NCBI RefSeq assembly: GCF_026239655.1 | Contig: NZ_JAPIVO010000007.1 | Span: 248,001-312,000 of the forward strand | Direction: 5' to 3' | Length of the DNA stretch: 64,000 nt | Source: Pedobacter sp. MR2016-24 | GTDB lineage: Bacteria; Bacteroidota; Bacteroidia; Sphingobacteriales; Sphingobacteriaceae | Shown: in pieces, positions 1 to 8,582 of the stretch | Numbering within the stretch: the first letter of the stretch is position 1 | Layout of the letters: the number at the start of each line of letters is the position of its first letter | The notes under the pieces: generated by a model | The model's database searches: none | What the model was told of the DNA's origin: nothing | The model's input: only the letters and a program-made list of their open reading frames with translations | Program-made: the position numbers and the translations under genes

Positions 1-164
1 GGATGATAGTGCCAGTGTGTGATAGCTCCAGGTTCAAATGTGACGCTGGATAAAGTGCAGCCCGCGTTAGGTTCATTGACCAAACTGTTAATCCATACTG
101 CTCCCCGAATATATTTCTGAGGCGCGGGTAAGGTGACGGTTTCTTTATGATCTGTCTTTTTCAT
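1..164 (-). CDS. Cupin-domain protein, N-terminal part (cut by window edge)
   Basis: The reading frame starts at an ATG at 164 and is still open at base 1, so only about 54 residues are visible. They contain the start of a cupin barrel: a beta-rich stretch leading to a WHYHP motif (about residues 51-55), matching the first histidine cluster that binds the metal in small single-domain cupins of the R-x-x-W-H-x-H-P type. There is no signal peptide. The tautomerase gene lies 12 bases upstream in the same direction, so the two are probably co-transcribed. Such cupins often sit with small redox or aromatic-degradation genes. Substrate unknown. Confidence 0.75.
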   Translation of the reverse strand, partial: MKKTDHKETVTLPAPQKYIRGAVWINSLVNEPNAGCTLSSVTFEPGAITHWHYH

Positions 165-176
165 GAATTGTATCTC

Positions 177-560
177 TTATTTTATCATTTGCGCTTTCCC
201 CTGGCCGAATGACCAATTTTCCAATGACGTTTCATTTAAAACGATGATGATATCATTGGAGAGCACGTGTGTTCGTTCACTTATTTTCGTTGAAATAACT
301 GAATAAAGTGATTTCTTCATTTCTGCCGTACGACCGGGACCGCAAATGATCTGGATATACATCAGGTTAGGGGTATGAGGAATACCCAGATAGCAATCAG
401 GAAAAATAAGATCTTCTGACGATACCTGATGAATGACCTGAAAGTAATCATCTTCAGGAATATTGAATATCTCCATCAGGCTTTCATGCACTGAAAGAGA
501 TATTTTATTTTTTAATTCCCTGGGGAAAACCTCAGGTAAGTAGATATTTACAAATGGCAT
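177..560 (-). CDS. Tautomerase family protein (4-oxalocrotonate tautomerase-like)
   Basis: A 127-residue cytoplasmic protein of the long (about 130 aa) tautomerase class. The frame is open further upstream to 665, but the start at 560 is preferred because it puts Met directly before Pro; Pro2, exposed after Met removal, is the catalytic base of this superfamily. Other visible marks are the YLGIPHT segment (about 57-63), a GRT turn with Arg77, and a C-terminal ENWSFG motif (about 114-119) typical of this subgroup. It should catalyse keto-enol tautomerisation of a small dicarbonyl compound, substrate unknown. It sits just upstream of the cupin gene, probably in one operon. Confidence 0.9.
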   Translation of the reverse strand: MPFVNIYLPEVFPRELKNKISLSVHESLMEIFNIPEDDYFQVIHQVSSEDLIFPDCYLGIPHTPNLMYIQIICGPGRTAEMKKSLYSVISTKISERTHVLSNDIIIVLNETSLENWSFGQGKAQMIK

Positions 561-847
561 ATTTTTCTTTTTATATACAACAAAATTAGTTGTTTGAAAT
601 ATCCCGGTCTTGTAAAATATTGAGTTAGACCCGATATTGTTGGTGATCCTTAAATCCCTTTTCAATTCACAAGCTAAGCCATTGCCTTTAATATCACTGC
701 CTTCTTTAGGTCAAATTTTAACAGAAGCTTGTATAGCACCTCTTTTTATTTTTAGACCTCAGTGAACTGATCAAATGTTTGAATCAATTTTTCTAAAGGA
801 TTGAAACTACAGATTAATTTAAGTAACTATGTCATTAAATCAGCTCC

Positions 848-2026
848 GTGAAAATATTAATAACCTTACTTTTTTGTCTTTCAATTAGTCGTCTTTCTGC
901 ACAACAAACCTACCTAACCGGTACTGTTACAGATCATTCAACGCAGAAGGTTCTCGCAGAGGTATCATTGACTGTTCTTCATAAACAGATAGGTACAGTA
1001 TCAAATATGGAAGGAAAGTTTATGTTGCTTAAAAACAATATCGCTGATGCAGACAGCATCCTGATCAGCTGCGTGGGTTACCAATCAGTAGTAGAACGTG
1101 CTGGTCGATTCACATCTGATCAAAGTCAGACAATTTATTTAGAGCCGGAGGTATTTGTGCTGGACGAAGTTGTCATTAAGCCTTTGTCGCTTGTTGCGAT
1201 TTTGAAGGAAGCGATCGACACTACGGAAAAGCTTATCAAGCCCGAAAATCGACTAAATGCTTACTATAAAGAATTTGCTTACCTGGATCAGGAGCTGTTT
1301 AAGTTCGCAGACGCAGCCGTGGTGTACACTGTTGACAATAAAAACAAAAAGACCAAAGTAGAAATGCAGGTTATTGAATCACGCATTAAGAAAGATTCAT
1401 TAACAAATGAAAACAAGTGGAAATCGGACATTGAGTCATTAATTAAATCTGATAAGGCGATGAAGTCTTATTACAATCTGGATTATCTGAGTAAACTGGT
1501 TAACCCTAAAAATACAGACAAATTCAATTACAAAATGGAAACTTCAGGTCCAGTCACAAAGATTAGCGTAGATCCAAAACCTGATCTTAAACAATATCTT
1601 CCAAATGCTATTATTTATTTTAACACGGTCAGCAACAGAATTCTAAAAGTAAAGTATGGTTATATCTCAAATTTGAAGTATATGCCGAAGGTGAACCTGA
1701 TTTTTATGGCTTACTCTTGCGAGAAGGATAACATGACAGCGATTTATAGTGAAGGGTCTATTCCCTATTTAAGGTATTGCCGAATAGAACAGGACATTCG
1801 TTTTAAGTTAGGTAGCAAAAAAGGATTATTAGGCTCTGTTGCTGAAATTCTGGCGAGCAATAGCGAATTAAGTCCGGTAGTACTGACAGAGAATCCAAAG
1901 GTTGTACCTGCCGTGTACAAAAAGTACAATATTTACAATAATGGCAATAAATTCTCTCCGGATTTCTGGTTGAAATACAATACAATTTTGCCTACAGCTA
2001 CAGAATTGGAAGCTTTGGAATTCTAG
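848..2026 (+). CDS. Secreted carboxypeptidase-like regulatory-domain protein, probable 3' frameshift
   Basis: The protein has 392 residues and begins at a GTG codon. Residues 1-18 are a signal peptide ending at SAQQ. Residues about 20-105 form a CarboxypepD_reg-like beta-sandwich, a domain common on Bacteroidota surface proteins, with the usual DSILISCVGY strand. The rest (about 110-392) is an unassigned alpha/beta region found with this domain in Bacteroidota; function unknown. The annotated stop is at 2024-2026. The +1 frame running through it stays open to a TAA at 2112-2114 and encodes about 29 more plausible polar residues ending in ELVITKL. A single-base indel near 2000-2026 may therefore have shortened the gene. 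Confidence 0.7.
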   Translation: MKILITLLFCLSISRLSAQQTYLTGTVTDHSTQKVLAEVSLTVLHKQIGTVSNMEGKFMLLKNNIADADSILISCVGYQSVVERAGRFTSDQSQTIYLEPEVFVLDEVVIKPLSLVAILKEAIDTTEKLIKPENRLNAYYKEFAYLDQELFKFADAAVVYTVDNKNKKTKVEMQVIESRIKKDSLTNENKWKSDIESLIKSDKAMKSYYNLDYLSKLVNPKNTDKFNYKMETSGPVTKISVDPKPDLKQYLPNAIIYFNTVSNRILKVKYGYISNLKYMPKVNLIFMAYSCEKDNMTAIYSEGSIPYLRYCRIEQDIRFKLGSKKGLLGSVAEILASNSELSPVVLTENPKVVPAVYKKYNIYNNGNKFSPDFWLKYNTILPTATELEALEF

Positions 2027-2212
2027 GAAAGGGAAATTTAAGTATAAGCAGAGCAGCCGACCACATGATGTTACCTTTATGCCAGATAAAGAACTTGTCA
2101 TCACCAAATTATAATTGTTATAAAGGCCTTCTATTGATTAGAGAATTTAACCTATGTAAAGTAATTATCTGCTTTCGATAAGAACCAAATGCAGGATCTT
2201 TTTTCACTCGAC

Positions 2213-2380
2213 TCAATGAGCAATAGCATCATAATTTGTATCTTCTTCATGCGGATATAGGAATGATATGATTTCACCATCAACACAAGTTCCAAAGGGA
2301 TAAAACTCACCAGAATCCAGCAAAAACATCTGCACTTGCTCTTTGATTATCTCTACTAAATTTTCAATATTAAATTCCAT
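2213..2380 (-). pseudogene. Short orphan reading frame, possible 5' fragment of a small cytoplasmic protein
   Basis: A 55-codon frame from ATG 2380 to TGA 2213. The peptide has an amphipathic helix, then a SGEFYPFGTCVDGEII segment and an acidic end. The FYPFG...D pattern recalls the start of small (about 130 aa) cytoplasmic proteins often found near immunity or contact-system genes in Bacteroidota. That resemblance is from memory and is weak. The frame ends abruptly, and another frame continues to about 2105 with plausible composition, so this may be a frameshifted or truncated gene. It lies 46 bases downstream of an unrelated hypothetical gene on the same strand. Confidence 0.35.
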
Positions 2381-2426
2381 TCTATTAGCCCATATATTTC
2401 GATAAATGTCATAAGATTAAAGACGG

Positions 2427-2891
2427 TTAAATTTCCACCAGAGCTAACGTCTCAAAATACAATCTCGTTTGAATATTCTCGCTGATAAAACTAACAAACC
2501 CTGTTCCGTCAATAAATTCGCAAACAAATGATTTTCTATCAGTCAATTTAAGACATATGATATTTAGGTTGTTTTCAGTAAAGAAGACTTTAAATTCATC
2601 CGTAATCAAAATCTGTTTGTCTCGTAATAAAACATATTTTAGATACCAATATTCGGCTTGAAATTCTAAAGAGAAGGTTGCAAAAGGTTCCAGTTCAAAA
2701 TCGTCATATATTTCGAGTTTATCCGAGATCTTTGAAAGATCTCGGATAAACGTAAGATCATTTAAAGGACTGGTTATTCTATATTTAGTTCTCAATACTC
2801 TGTTTTCCATTTTTTTAGCATGCGTTTTTATGAGGTCATCTTTCCATCTTCCAATAATAAAATTCCTCATTATGTAAGACTGTATTATCAC
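2427..2891 (-). CDS. Hypothetical protein, 154 aa
   Basis: I do not recognise this family. The protein is soluble, rich in aromatic and hydrophobic beta-strand-like segments, with no signal peptide and no membrane segment. Three starts are possible: Met1 (2891), Met8 (2870) and Met28 (2810); the last follows an A-rich stretch that fits Bacteroidota translation starts and may be the true one, giving 127 residues. An acidic patch (DKLEIYDDFELEPF) precedes a WYLKY strand. Base composition is clearly AT-rich compared with the SusC/SusD genes in this window, as are its neighbours, in line with an accessory island. Confidence 0.5.
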   Translation of the reverse strand: MIIQSYIMRNFIIGRWKDDLIKTHAKKMENRVLRTKYRITSPLNDLTFIRDLSKISDKLEIYDDFELEPFATFSLEFQAEYWYLKYVLLRDKQILITDEFKVFFTENNLNIICLKLTDRKSFVCEFIDGTGFVSFISENIQTRLYFETLALVEI

Positions 2892-3069
2892 ATTTATTGC
2901 ATTGTTAAAGTATCAGGAATAGCCTGAAAAGTATGGGATTATTAGGCGCAAAGCTCTAGGAGCTATTTCTTCCAGCAATTTTAGATAGCGGGTCTATTGG
3001 TATTAAAAGGGCTTCTTGCCGGATCATAGAACCTAGCTCCATAAGCTAAATCTATACATAATAAATTAC

Positions 3070-3468
3070 TTACTTTAAGTTATTTTTCCATTCTACTATC
3101 TTGAATGAAGTTATTGCTGAGTCCTTCGAATACGATAACATTAATTGCTTTGTATAAACAGGATCAATATCACTACCATATTCAACTACAATTTTATAAC
3201 TTGCGACATTACTATCTTTATTATCCGGTGTGCCCAAACTTTCAATCAATTGACGATAATTTAAGCCGACTAACTTATTATGGACGGTGAGATCATTAAG
3301 CATTTTAGCCCGGTATCGAGATGGAAAAAGTGGGTCTATCTGCTCGTTCCATTTATTCTTATCAAACTTTACTTGCTGATTACAAGAGCTCCACAATAAT
3401 ATTGTTAAAAGAATCAAGTTATTATATGTAAATACCAAATAACCTTTATGGCTTATTTTCTTTCTCAT
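3070..3468 (-). CDS. Small lipoprotein, SmpA/BamE-like fold possible
   Basis: A 132-residue precursor with a hydrophobic segment and the lipobox LLWSSC (Cys at about residue 29), so it is probably lipid-anchored. The mature part has a helix-turn segment NYRQLIESLGTPD followed by two beta strands. That order resembles the small alpha-beta domain of BamE/SmpA-type lipoproteins, where a G-x-P-D turn follows the second helix, but it is not proof of membership. No partner gene is nearby. Function unknown; the similarity to BamE is a structural guess. Confidence 0.6.
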   Translation of the reverse strand: MRKKISHKGYLVFTYNNLILLTILLWSSCNQQVKFDKNKWNEQIDPLFPSRYRAKMLNDLTVHNKLVGLNYRQLIESLGTPDNKDSNVASYKIVVEYGSDIDPVYTKQLMLSYSKDSAITSFKIVEWKNNLK

Positions 3469-3722
3469 TAATGTTTTTCATTTTTAACAGTTCGATAGAT
3501 TAGATAGTGCGCTATTAAAAAAAATGAATCCAGTAAAAAAATGTTTAAAATTCATATGATTTCTTTTGTCTTTTATCTGGTATTCATGCAATTTCATCAT
3601 AAATTGCTTCATTTACTGCAGTAACTGCAGTATGTTTACTACTACCTATAACTATTTCTAGACTCGCTCCTGCCAGTGAAATAATTACATGGCGTAAATG
3701 TTCTCATTCCACAGGTCTGCCG

Positions 3723-4136
3723 TTATTCAATATTCCTATTAAATTTAATATCTAATATTCCCAATTCTGCTTTTTTAAGTTCAAATTCTACTTGGGTCAA
3801 AGGCCCAAGCACCCCCTTTTCAGGCGAAAAGGTTGAATTATATATAGGAATTATATAGTATGTTGTTCTGATACTGTCAACTTTCGCTGGATAATCAAAC
3901 GGATGCTGTTTAGCTACAATGTATTTATTGTTATATCCGAAAGAAAAAATTGTTGACGAAACCACGCCAACAAAATCTCCGGTTTCCAATTTAAAGTCAA
4001 TATAAATATCCCTGTGATAATTATCAGTAGTTGTTAAATAATAATTACCGATTATCTTTTCCTTTTCAAATTCATTACCGAAACATGAAAAAAGCAACGA
4101 TATAGACATCATTAAAATAAATCTAATTCTTTTCAT
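3723..4136 (-). CDS. Small lipoprotein (DUF3997-like)
   Basis: A 137-residue precursor: a short positively charged start, a hydrophobic core and the lipobox SLLFSC with Cys at about residue 18. The mature protein is short and beta-rich, with IIGNYYLTTTDN near the N terminus and a HPFDYPAKVDSIRTTYY stretch in the middle. I associate this pattern with DUF3997-type lipoproteins of Bacteroidota, from memory. It starts only about 7 bases after the end of an apparently degenerate reading frame on the same strand. No function can be assigned. Confidence 0.6.
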   Translation of the reverse strand: MKRIRFILMMSISLLFSCFGNEFEKEKIIGNYYLTTTDNYHRDIYIDFKLETGDFVGVVSSTIFSFGYNNKYIVAKQHPFDYPAKVDSIRTTYYIIPIYNSTFSPEKGVLGPLTQVEFELKKAELGILDIKFNRNIE

Positions 4137-4142
4137 TTTTTT

Positions 4143-4283
4143 TTAAGCCATTTGGATCAAACTTTCACTAAAAGTATAAGCCTGATAATATTTACTCATG
4201 GATCCAACCGTATCATGAGACTGGGCTGGATGATAAAAAGCAGTATAATTGGTTTCGACAACTGTATTGTTTGATAAGAGACC
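4143..4283 (-). pseudogene. Possible remnant of a protein C terminus in a 337-base gap
   Basis: The gap between 4136 and 4474 contains no intact gene. Its minus strand holds a 46-codon open stretch with no start codon near its beginning. It ends at TAA 4143-4145, just before the next lipoprotein gene, and has protein-like composition (for example NYTAFYHPAQSHDTV). This could be the decayed end of a gene whose 5' part was lost. It could also be chance. The other part of the gap (4382-4473) is explained by the out-of-frame extension of the upstream lipoprotein. Confidence 0.25.
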
Positions 4284-4473
4284 TTATTACCATTCTGTTC
4301 TGCTTTAAATACCTTTTAAATGACAGATATGCCAGCTACCTCATGTCGTTTCGTAATGTCTAAACCCAGACGGTTTTGTTGCTAACATGGAAACCACCAG
4401 TGTAGCGAATATAATTTACCGTTCTTGATGAAAATGTTGACGTGTCCCTCAGAAATATTGTCTTTATCTTCTC

Positions 4474-5094
4474 TCAATTGACTACCTGAACCACGCCTTC
4501 CCCTGCTACATCCATATCACCCACGTGTTCAGTTGCATTGGGAAATAAGCTTTTCAGCTCAGCGAGCGTGGTGTACTTATTAAGGGTTAACTTATGAAAA
4601 ACAATGAAATCGCCGTCGCTGAACCTGACCTCATCGATAGCCACCTTTCCCCGGGAACATTCAAAGCGCGATCCATTTTTATATAAATATCGGGCATCAG
4701 GATCAACTGAACCATCGGCTTCCTGAAAAATGTTAGTGCAAGGTTCTTCATCGCTCAATAGTTTAGTGCTATCCGGCTCGCCCAGGACAGAACGGAATTC
4801 ACTATAAGAGAAATAACGTTTTAATCTGCCATTAAAGCGGATTTCTTTTTCATCCAGCACTTCTATTGCAGTATCCCTTTTTGCTTTATTTCCCGAAATC
4901 TTCAAAGTCTGCGATTTTGGGCTGTCGCTTACCTGCACTGCCCTATTTCTCTTTTGTGCCGCATCCTTCAAAGATTGATCAGCATCGCCACCACAAGAAA
5001 CTATCAGTAAGCAGAGCATTCCACTTAACAGGTAGATTGACCAAGCATTCGAAGATAGGACACTTGCACGTTTGCACTTTACTTTATTCATCAA
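4474..5094 (-). CDS. Lipoprotein of unknown function, probably frameshifted near its 3' end
   Basis: A 206-residue precursor with a signal peptide and lipobox LLIVSC (Cys about residue 34). The mature region starts with a low-complexity charged linker, then a compact domain (about 75-200) with EFRSVLGEPDS and LAELKSLFPNATE segments; this looks like a duplicated small alpha/beta repeat. The stop at 4474 falls inside what seems to be a longer gene. In the neighbouring frame, coding-like sequence continues directly (QLREDKDNIS...) to TAG 4382-4384 and ends in LHWWFPC. A one-base indel near 4475 would fuse the two. It overlaps the upstream lipoprotein gene by 11 bases, so the pair is translationally coupled. 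Confidence 0.65.
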   Translation of the reverse strand: MMNKVKCKRASVLSSNAWSIYLLSGMLCLLIVSCGGDADQSLKDAAQKRNRAVQVSDSPKSQTLKISGNKAKRDTAIEVLDEKEIRFNGRLKRYFSYSEFRSVLGEPDSTKLLSDEEPCTNIFQEADGSVDPDARYLYKNGSRFECSRGKVAIDEVRFSDGDFIVFHKLTLNKYTTLAELKSLFPNATEHVGDMDVAGEGVVQVVN

Positions 5095-5641
5095 ACTCTA
5101 CCCATTTTTTCTCGAAATAAACCGTCGCAGGTTTCTTACCGTTACCACTGATGTTGGCTTCGATAAAAGATTCCTGCTCACCAACATATTTAATGATCAA
5201 CTCATCCCGCTGCGCAGAATCATAATAAGATCCGTATGGACAGTTAAAAGGATTGTCTTTGACATCGGAAGTAAAAACAGAAAATAAGACCATCTTCCTG
5301 GCATTGGTATCAGGAGATTGGTACCCTATAATCCGATAGTCAGCGCGGATATTGCTTTGCACATGAAAAATACTGTCACGTTTTGAAATCACAGCTCTCT
5401 GCATAGCTTCCTCGCTGATTTCAGGCGGAACATAGGCCCCCCTTTTTATGGTGTCGGGCGAATTTTCAACCTTTTTCGGGATGGAATCTTTCCTGGTCTC
5501 AGCCGTATCGGTCAGACTAACTTTCGGATCATCATGGCGACCTGAATTACAGCCTGAAACTACCAGGAAGACCAAACCAACCATTACAGAGAAGCAAAGA
5601 CCTCTGCGAATGTGAGTTGCATTCTTTTTGAGTTTATTCAT
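5084..5641 (-). CDS. Lipoprotein of unknown function
   Basis: A 185-residue precursor with a basic N terminus, hydrophobic core and lipobox VVSGC (Cys about residue 31). A polar linker (about 32-80) leads to a small folded part with YRIIGYQSPDTNARKMV and NPFNCPYGSYYDSAQRDEL segments; two cysteines may pair. Its 3' end overlaps the next lipoprotein gene by 11 bases, so both are made from one message and may act together at the outer or inner membrane. I do not recognise the family. Confidence 0.6.
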   Translation of the reverse strand: MNKLKKNATHIRRGLCFSVMVGLVFLVVSGCNSGRHDDPKVSLTDTAETRKDSIPKKVENSPDTIKRGAYVPPEISEEAMQRAVISKRDSIFHVQSNIRADYRIIGYQSPDTNARKMVLFSVFTSDVKDNPFNCPYGSYYDSAQRDELIIKYVGEQESFIEANISGNGKKPATVYFEKKWVEFDE

Positions 5642-5706
5642 CCGTGTTTTATAATATCAATAATTTTCTCCTGCGGGAATGAGGCAGGTGAAATACTATT
5701 CAATTT

Positions 5707-5997
5707 TTACTGTAGCTGCAATCTAATCACATTAATAATAAAAAGAAAAATTAACGTTCCAAAAATGTAGAACTGAATTCTGTTCACATCTTTCACTTCA
5801 AATTTCCGAACACAAATTCGGTCAATAATTAGTATCACAGTTGGCAGAGGCAACCAGAGCAAGTTTACCCACCCCTGCAGTCTTTGATTCATTCCATTTT
5901 GGTTGATCATAATGACTGAGGAAACTATAATTCCCAGTATAGAAATTAAACTGATTACAAAAAATACTGTTGTTTTCTTAGGAAAGGCTGCTGTCAT
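5707..5997 (-). CDS. Small integral membrane protein
   Basis: A 96-residue protein with three predicted membrane helices (about 11-31, 41-60 and 73-93) joined by short loops; the second loop has basic residues (ICVRKFEVK), suggesting that side faces the cytoplasm. No catalytic motif is visible. It is followed on the same strand by the two overlapping lipoprotein genes after a 65-base gap, so a shared transcript is possible. Function unknown. Confidence 0.5.
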   Translation of the reverse strand: MTAAFPKKTTVFFVISLISILGIIVSSVIMINQNGMNQRLQGWVNLLWLPLPTVILIIDRICVRKFEVKDVNRIQFYIFGTLIFLFIINVIRLQLQ

Positions 5998-6200
5998 AAA
6001 TTACAGGTAACTCCAGGGTGTCTGAGAGATTTAATAGTTAACAACCGAATATACAAGAATTTCTGAGGATTGGTATTCGGACATGGATTCTAATTGATAG
6101 ATAGTCCTTGCCCGTATCGCAATGGTATGAACTAATGGGGTTGCTACAAGGTTACCAAACAGCCTGATTCGTATTAATAGATAAACCAACCTCAGGAAGC

Positions 6201-7556
6201 ATGTATAACCGTTTGAAAAATCTCTTGTCGCCGCCTTTCATCTTTTGCCTCGTGCTCCTGATCGTCAACGATTTGCTGCTGAAAGCTGCTTTCCACAATG
6301 TGCTTACGGGCAAAATCTCTGATGTATGCGGGCTATTTATTTTCCCTGTTTTTTGGTCGGCCATCTTTCCTAAATTTAAATCATGGGTATTTATCCTTAG
6401 CGGCATACTGTTCGTTTTCTGGAAAAGTGAGTATGCTTCCGGACTGATTGAGTTAATGAATACCGTATTTCCTGTCGCGCGGACTGTTGACCCTACCGAT
6501 TTGCTGGCCTTACCTGTATTGTTGCTGGGCTGGCTATATGTCAAAGGCAAAACGCAGCTCGTCATCAGCAACCCACTGCTGGCCCGATTGGGCACTTCGT
6601 TTATTGGACTCGCTACGATTTTCTCCTTCTGTGCCACCAGCCAGCAACGGTATATCCAATCTTTTGACCATCCACAATATGTGCTTTTGCGATCTGACGT
6701 AACGCCGGATAGCACACTTTATGATGAATTTCAGTTTTATAGGAAGGACTCTTTGCTGGTGGTAAAGATCAACCATCAATACATTAGCCGCCCTGTGATG
6801 GATGATGATTACAATAAAAATCGTTCCCTGGTAGACCTTGATATCAGTACCCAGCAGCGACTAGCTGACAGCGTAAGCCTGATGCCGCCGGGAGTAATCA
6901 CTGCTTTGACTATAGAAAACGCACAGGGAAAAGATGCTTTAAGGTTTAAGGGCGGGCGTCTGGACGGCAGGTTCAGCAGGAAGAAAAATGGCCAGTTGAT
7001 TATGGAAGGTTTCTACAAGATGGGCATTGAAGACTCCATCTGGACCTTTAGGAATAGCAGCAATATGATGACTAAGGAGACCATTGTGAATGGGGAGCGC
7101 ACCAGGGTTGATGAATTCCGGAATGGTAAGCTGGTTTCGTCAACAGGTATCAATACCCGCGCGGACAGCATCAGGAATATCTATATCAAGATCGGAATGC
7201 TGGTTATGTGCATGGCCGGCATTATCCTGGTATTACGCCGAAATTACCGCAAGACTTACCCTGAGCATCTTGTGCTGAAGCAGTATTGGAAATGGTTATT
7301 GTGCCTGATTGCTCCAATTTTTGTCTGGCTCTCCTACTTCGGTTTGAACGTCTTGTTCATCAAGTACAGCCCTGATATCTTTGAGACCATAGCGAGCATT
7401 ATTTTTATCTTTCTGGCAACCTGCCCGCTGATGTTTATTGCTGTATTTTGGATTAAGCTGAGAAAGGAAGCAGATATTGTATTGTACTGCTTGTTATTTG
7501 GGCTTGCCTGCAGTATCTGGACCATAAGTGGTATGCTGATAGCGCTTACAATTTAG
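6201..7556 (+). CDS. Integral membrane protein with extracytoplasmic domain
   Basis: The 451-residue protein has an N-terminal block of about four membrane helices (about 10-120), including the pattern NDLLLKAAFHN and LTGKISDVCGLFIFPVFW that recurs at the start of a Bacteroidota membrane-protein family. A long polar middle domain (about 150-310) follows, then three or four C-terminal helices (about 322-450). The middle domain carries RFKGGRLDGRFSRKKNGQLIMEG and RVDEFRNGKLVSS, which resemble MORN/YwqK-type repeats. The gene stands alone on the plus strand between minus-strand genes. Function unknown. A 187-codon minus-strand frame inside it is a shadow. Confidence 0.65.
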   Translation: MYNRLKNLLSPPFIFCLVLLIVNDLLLKAAFHNVLTGKISDVCGLFIFPVFWSAIFPKFKSWVFILSGILFVFWKSEYASGLIELMNTVFPVARTVDPTDLLALPVLLLGWLYVKGKTQLVISNPLLARLGTSFIGLATIFSFCATSQQRYIQSFDHPQYVLLRSDVTPDSTLYDEFQFYRKDSLLVVKINHQYISRPVMDDDYNKNRSLVDLDISTQQRLADSVSLMPPGVITALTIENAQGKDALRFKGGRLDGRFSRKKNGQLIMEGFYKMGIEDSIWTFRNSSNMMTKETIVNGERTRVDEFRNGKLVSSTGINTRADSIRNIYIKIGMLVMCMAGIILVLRRNYRKTYPEHLVLKQYWKWLLCLIAPIFVWLSYFGLNVLFIKYSPDIFETIASIIFIFLATCPLMFIAVFWIKLRKEADIVLYCLLFGLACSIWTISGMLIALTI

Positions 7557-7600
7557 ATTCTCTTCTTGCTTAATCCAAAAGTGCAGATTAATCGGATCTA

Positions 7601-8500
7601 CTAACTTGTCACATGCGCTTTAGCCCATTCTACAATTCCCGTTGTCGGAATGTTATTGAGGTCATTAAATGTTACTTCCATAGGCCAGGTTACGCCAGGA
7701 TGCGTGAATACCAGCCGGTACTTGTTAAATATATTATCTGGCTCATCGTTCAACTTTTTTTCAAGGAATTGATAATCCCATAAAACCCGCTCAAATTTAA
7801 CATCGAACACCTCTTCCATTTTATCTGCTATTTCTTCAAATGTTACGGTATCTCCGGAAACAAATACCACTTGATCCAGTATTTCTGGCTGATGAAATAA
7901 CACCTCAACAGTAAGGGCGCCAATATCTTCACAAGCTGTTAAGGTTAAAGAATTTTGCCAGTCTCCCAGCGCATGGATGACCTGCTGTGACAGATTTATC
8001 ACACCGAAATCTTCACGAAACAGGAAGCTTGTGATCATACCTGTAGAAACAATAATCCAGTGTGTTTTACTTTGTGCCCGAAGCAGATCTCTGACATCCA
8101 GTTGCTCATCAAATACCGGCTGTGCACTTCCGCGGCCAATTTTATCATAATCGGCTCCAAATTGCCATGGCACATACCTTCTTACACCGGCTTCCAGGAC
8201 TGCTTTGGTAATCTTTAACTGCATACCTGCTCCGATTGAAAATCCACTGCAACAGATCACAGTGTCATACTTTCTAAAAACGTTTGCAAGGTTTTCAATA
8301 CTTTCCGCAACCAGGTCTACCGCTTCAATAGTAAGATCAGCAAACCTCAAATCCGGGCCGCTTCCAATTACGGCATGCAAAGGTTGAACCAATGCTCCTA
8401 TCTTAAAGTGCTGACTATTCGCTTCCCTGTATTTATAAAGACTGTCAAGCATAGCAATGCCCACTTCACCGGTACCAATAACTAAAAATGATTTTTCCAT
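7601..8500 (-). CDS. NmrA-like / aromatic alcohol reductase family NAD(P)-dependent oxidoreductase
   Basis: A 299-residue atypical short-chain dehydrogenase. The start at 8500 was chosen because the Rossmann fold begins right there: MEKSFLVIGTGEVG gives the beta strand and glycine-rich loop that bind NAD(P). The frame is open up to 8689, but that stretch reads as non-coding. Later segments RRYVPWQFGADYD and IIVSTGMITSFLF match NmrA/isoflavone-reductase-like proteins, which act as reductases or as redox sensors. It lies 82 bases downstream of an AraC-type regulator gene on the same strand, which probably controls it. Substrate unknown. Confidence 0.8.
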   Translation of the reverse strand: MEKSFLVIGTGEVGIAMLDSLYKYREANSQHFKIGALVQPLHAVIGSGPDLRFADLTIEAVDLVAESIENLANVFRKYDTVICCSGFSIGAGMQLKITKAVLEAGVRRYVPWQFGADYDKIGRGSAQPVFDEQLDVRDLLRAQSKTHWIIVSTGMITSFLFREDFGVINLSQQVIHALGDWQNSLTLTACEDIGALTVEVLFHQPEILDQVVFVSGDTVTFEEIADKMEEVFDVKFERVLWDYQFLEKKLNDEPDNIFNKYRLVFTHPGVTWPMEVTFNDLNNIPTTGIVEWAKAHVTS

Positions 8501-8582
8501 AACTATAATAAATTTTAATGCAAAATTATAGTGATGAAATTGATGTTCAGGTACAAACAAACCGTTAATAGTTGCAAAACAA

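Noticed and set aside
561..665. N-terminal extension of the tautomerase
   Set aside because: It would bury the catalytic Pro that must follow the initiator Met, and the stretch includes a promoter-like box (581-588 on the minus strand).
6152..6715. 187-codon minus-strand frame inside the membrane protein gene
   Set aside because: It lies fully antisense to a coherent multi-helix protein, has no recognisable domain and no start context; a shadow frame.
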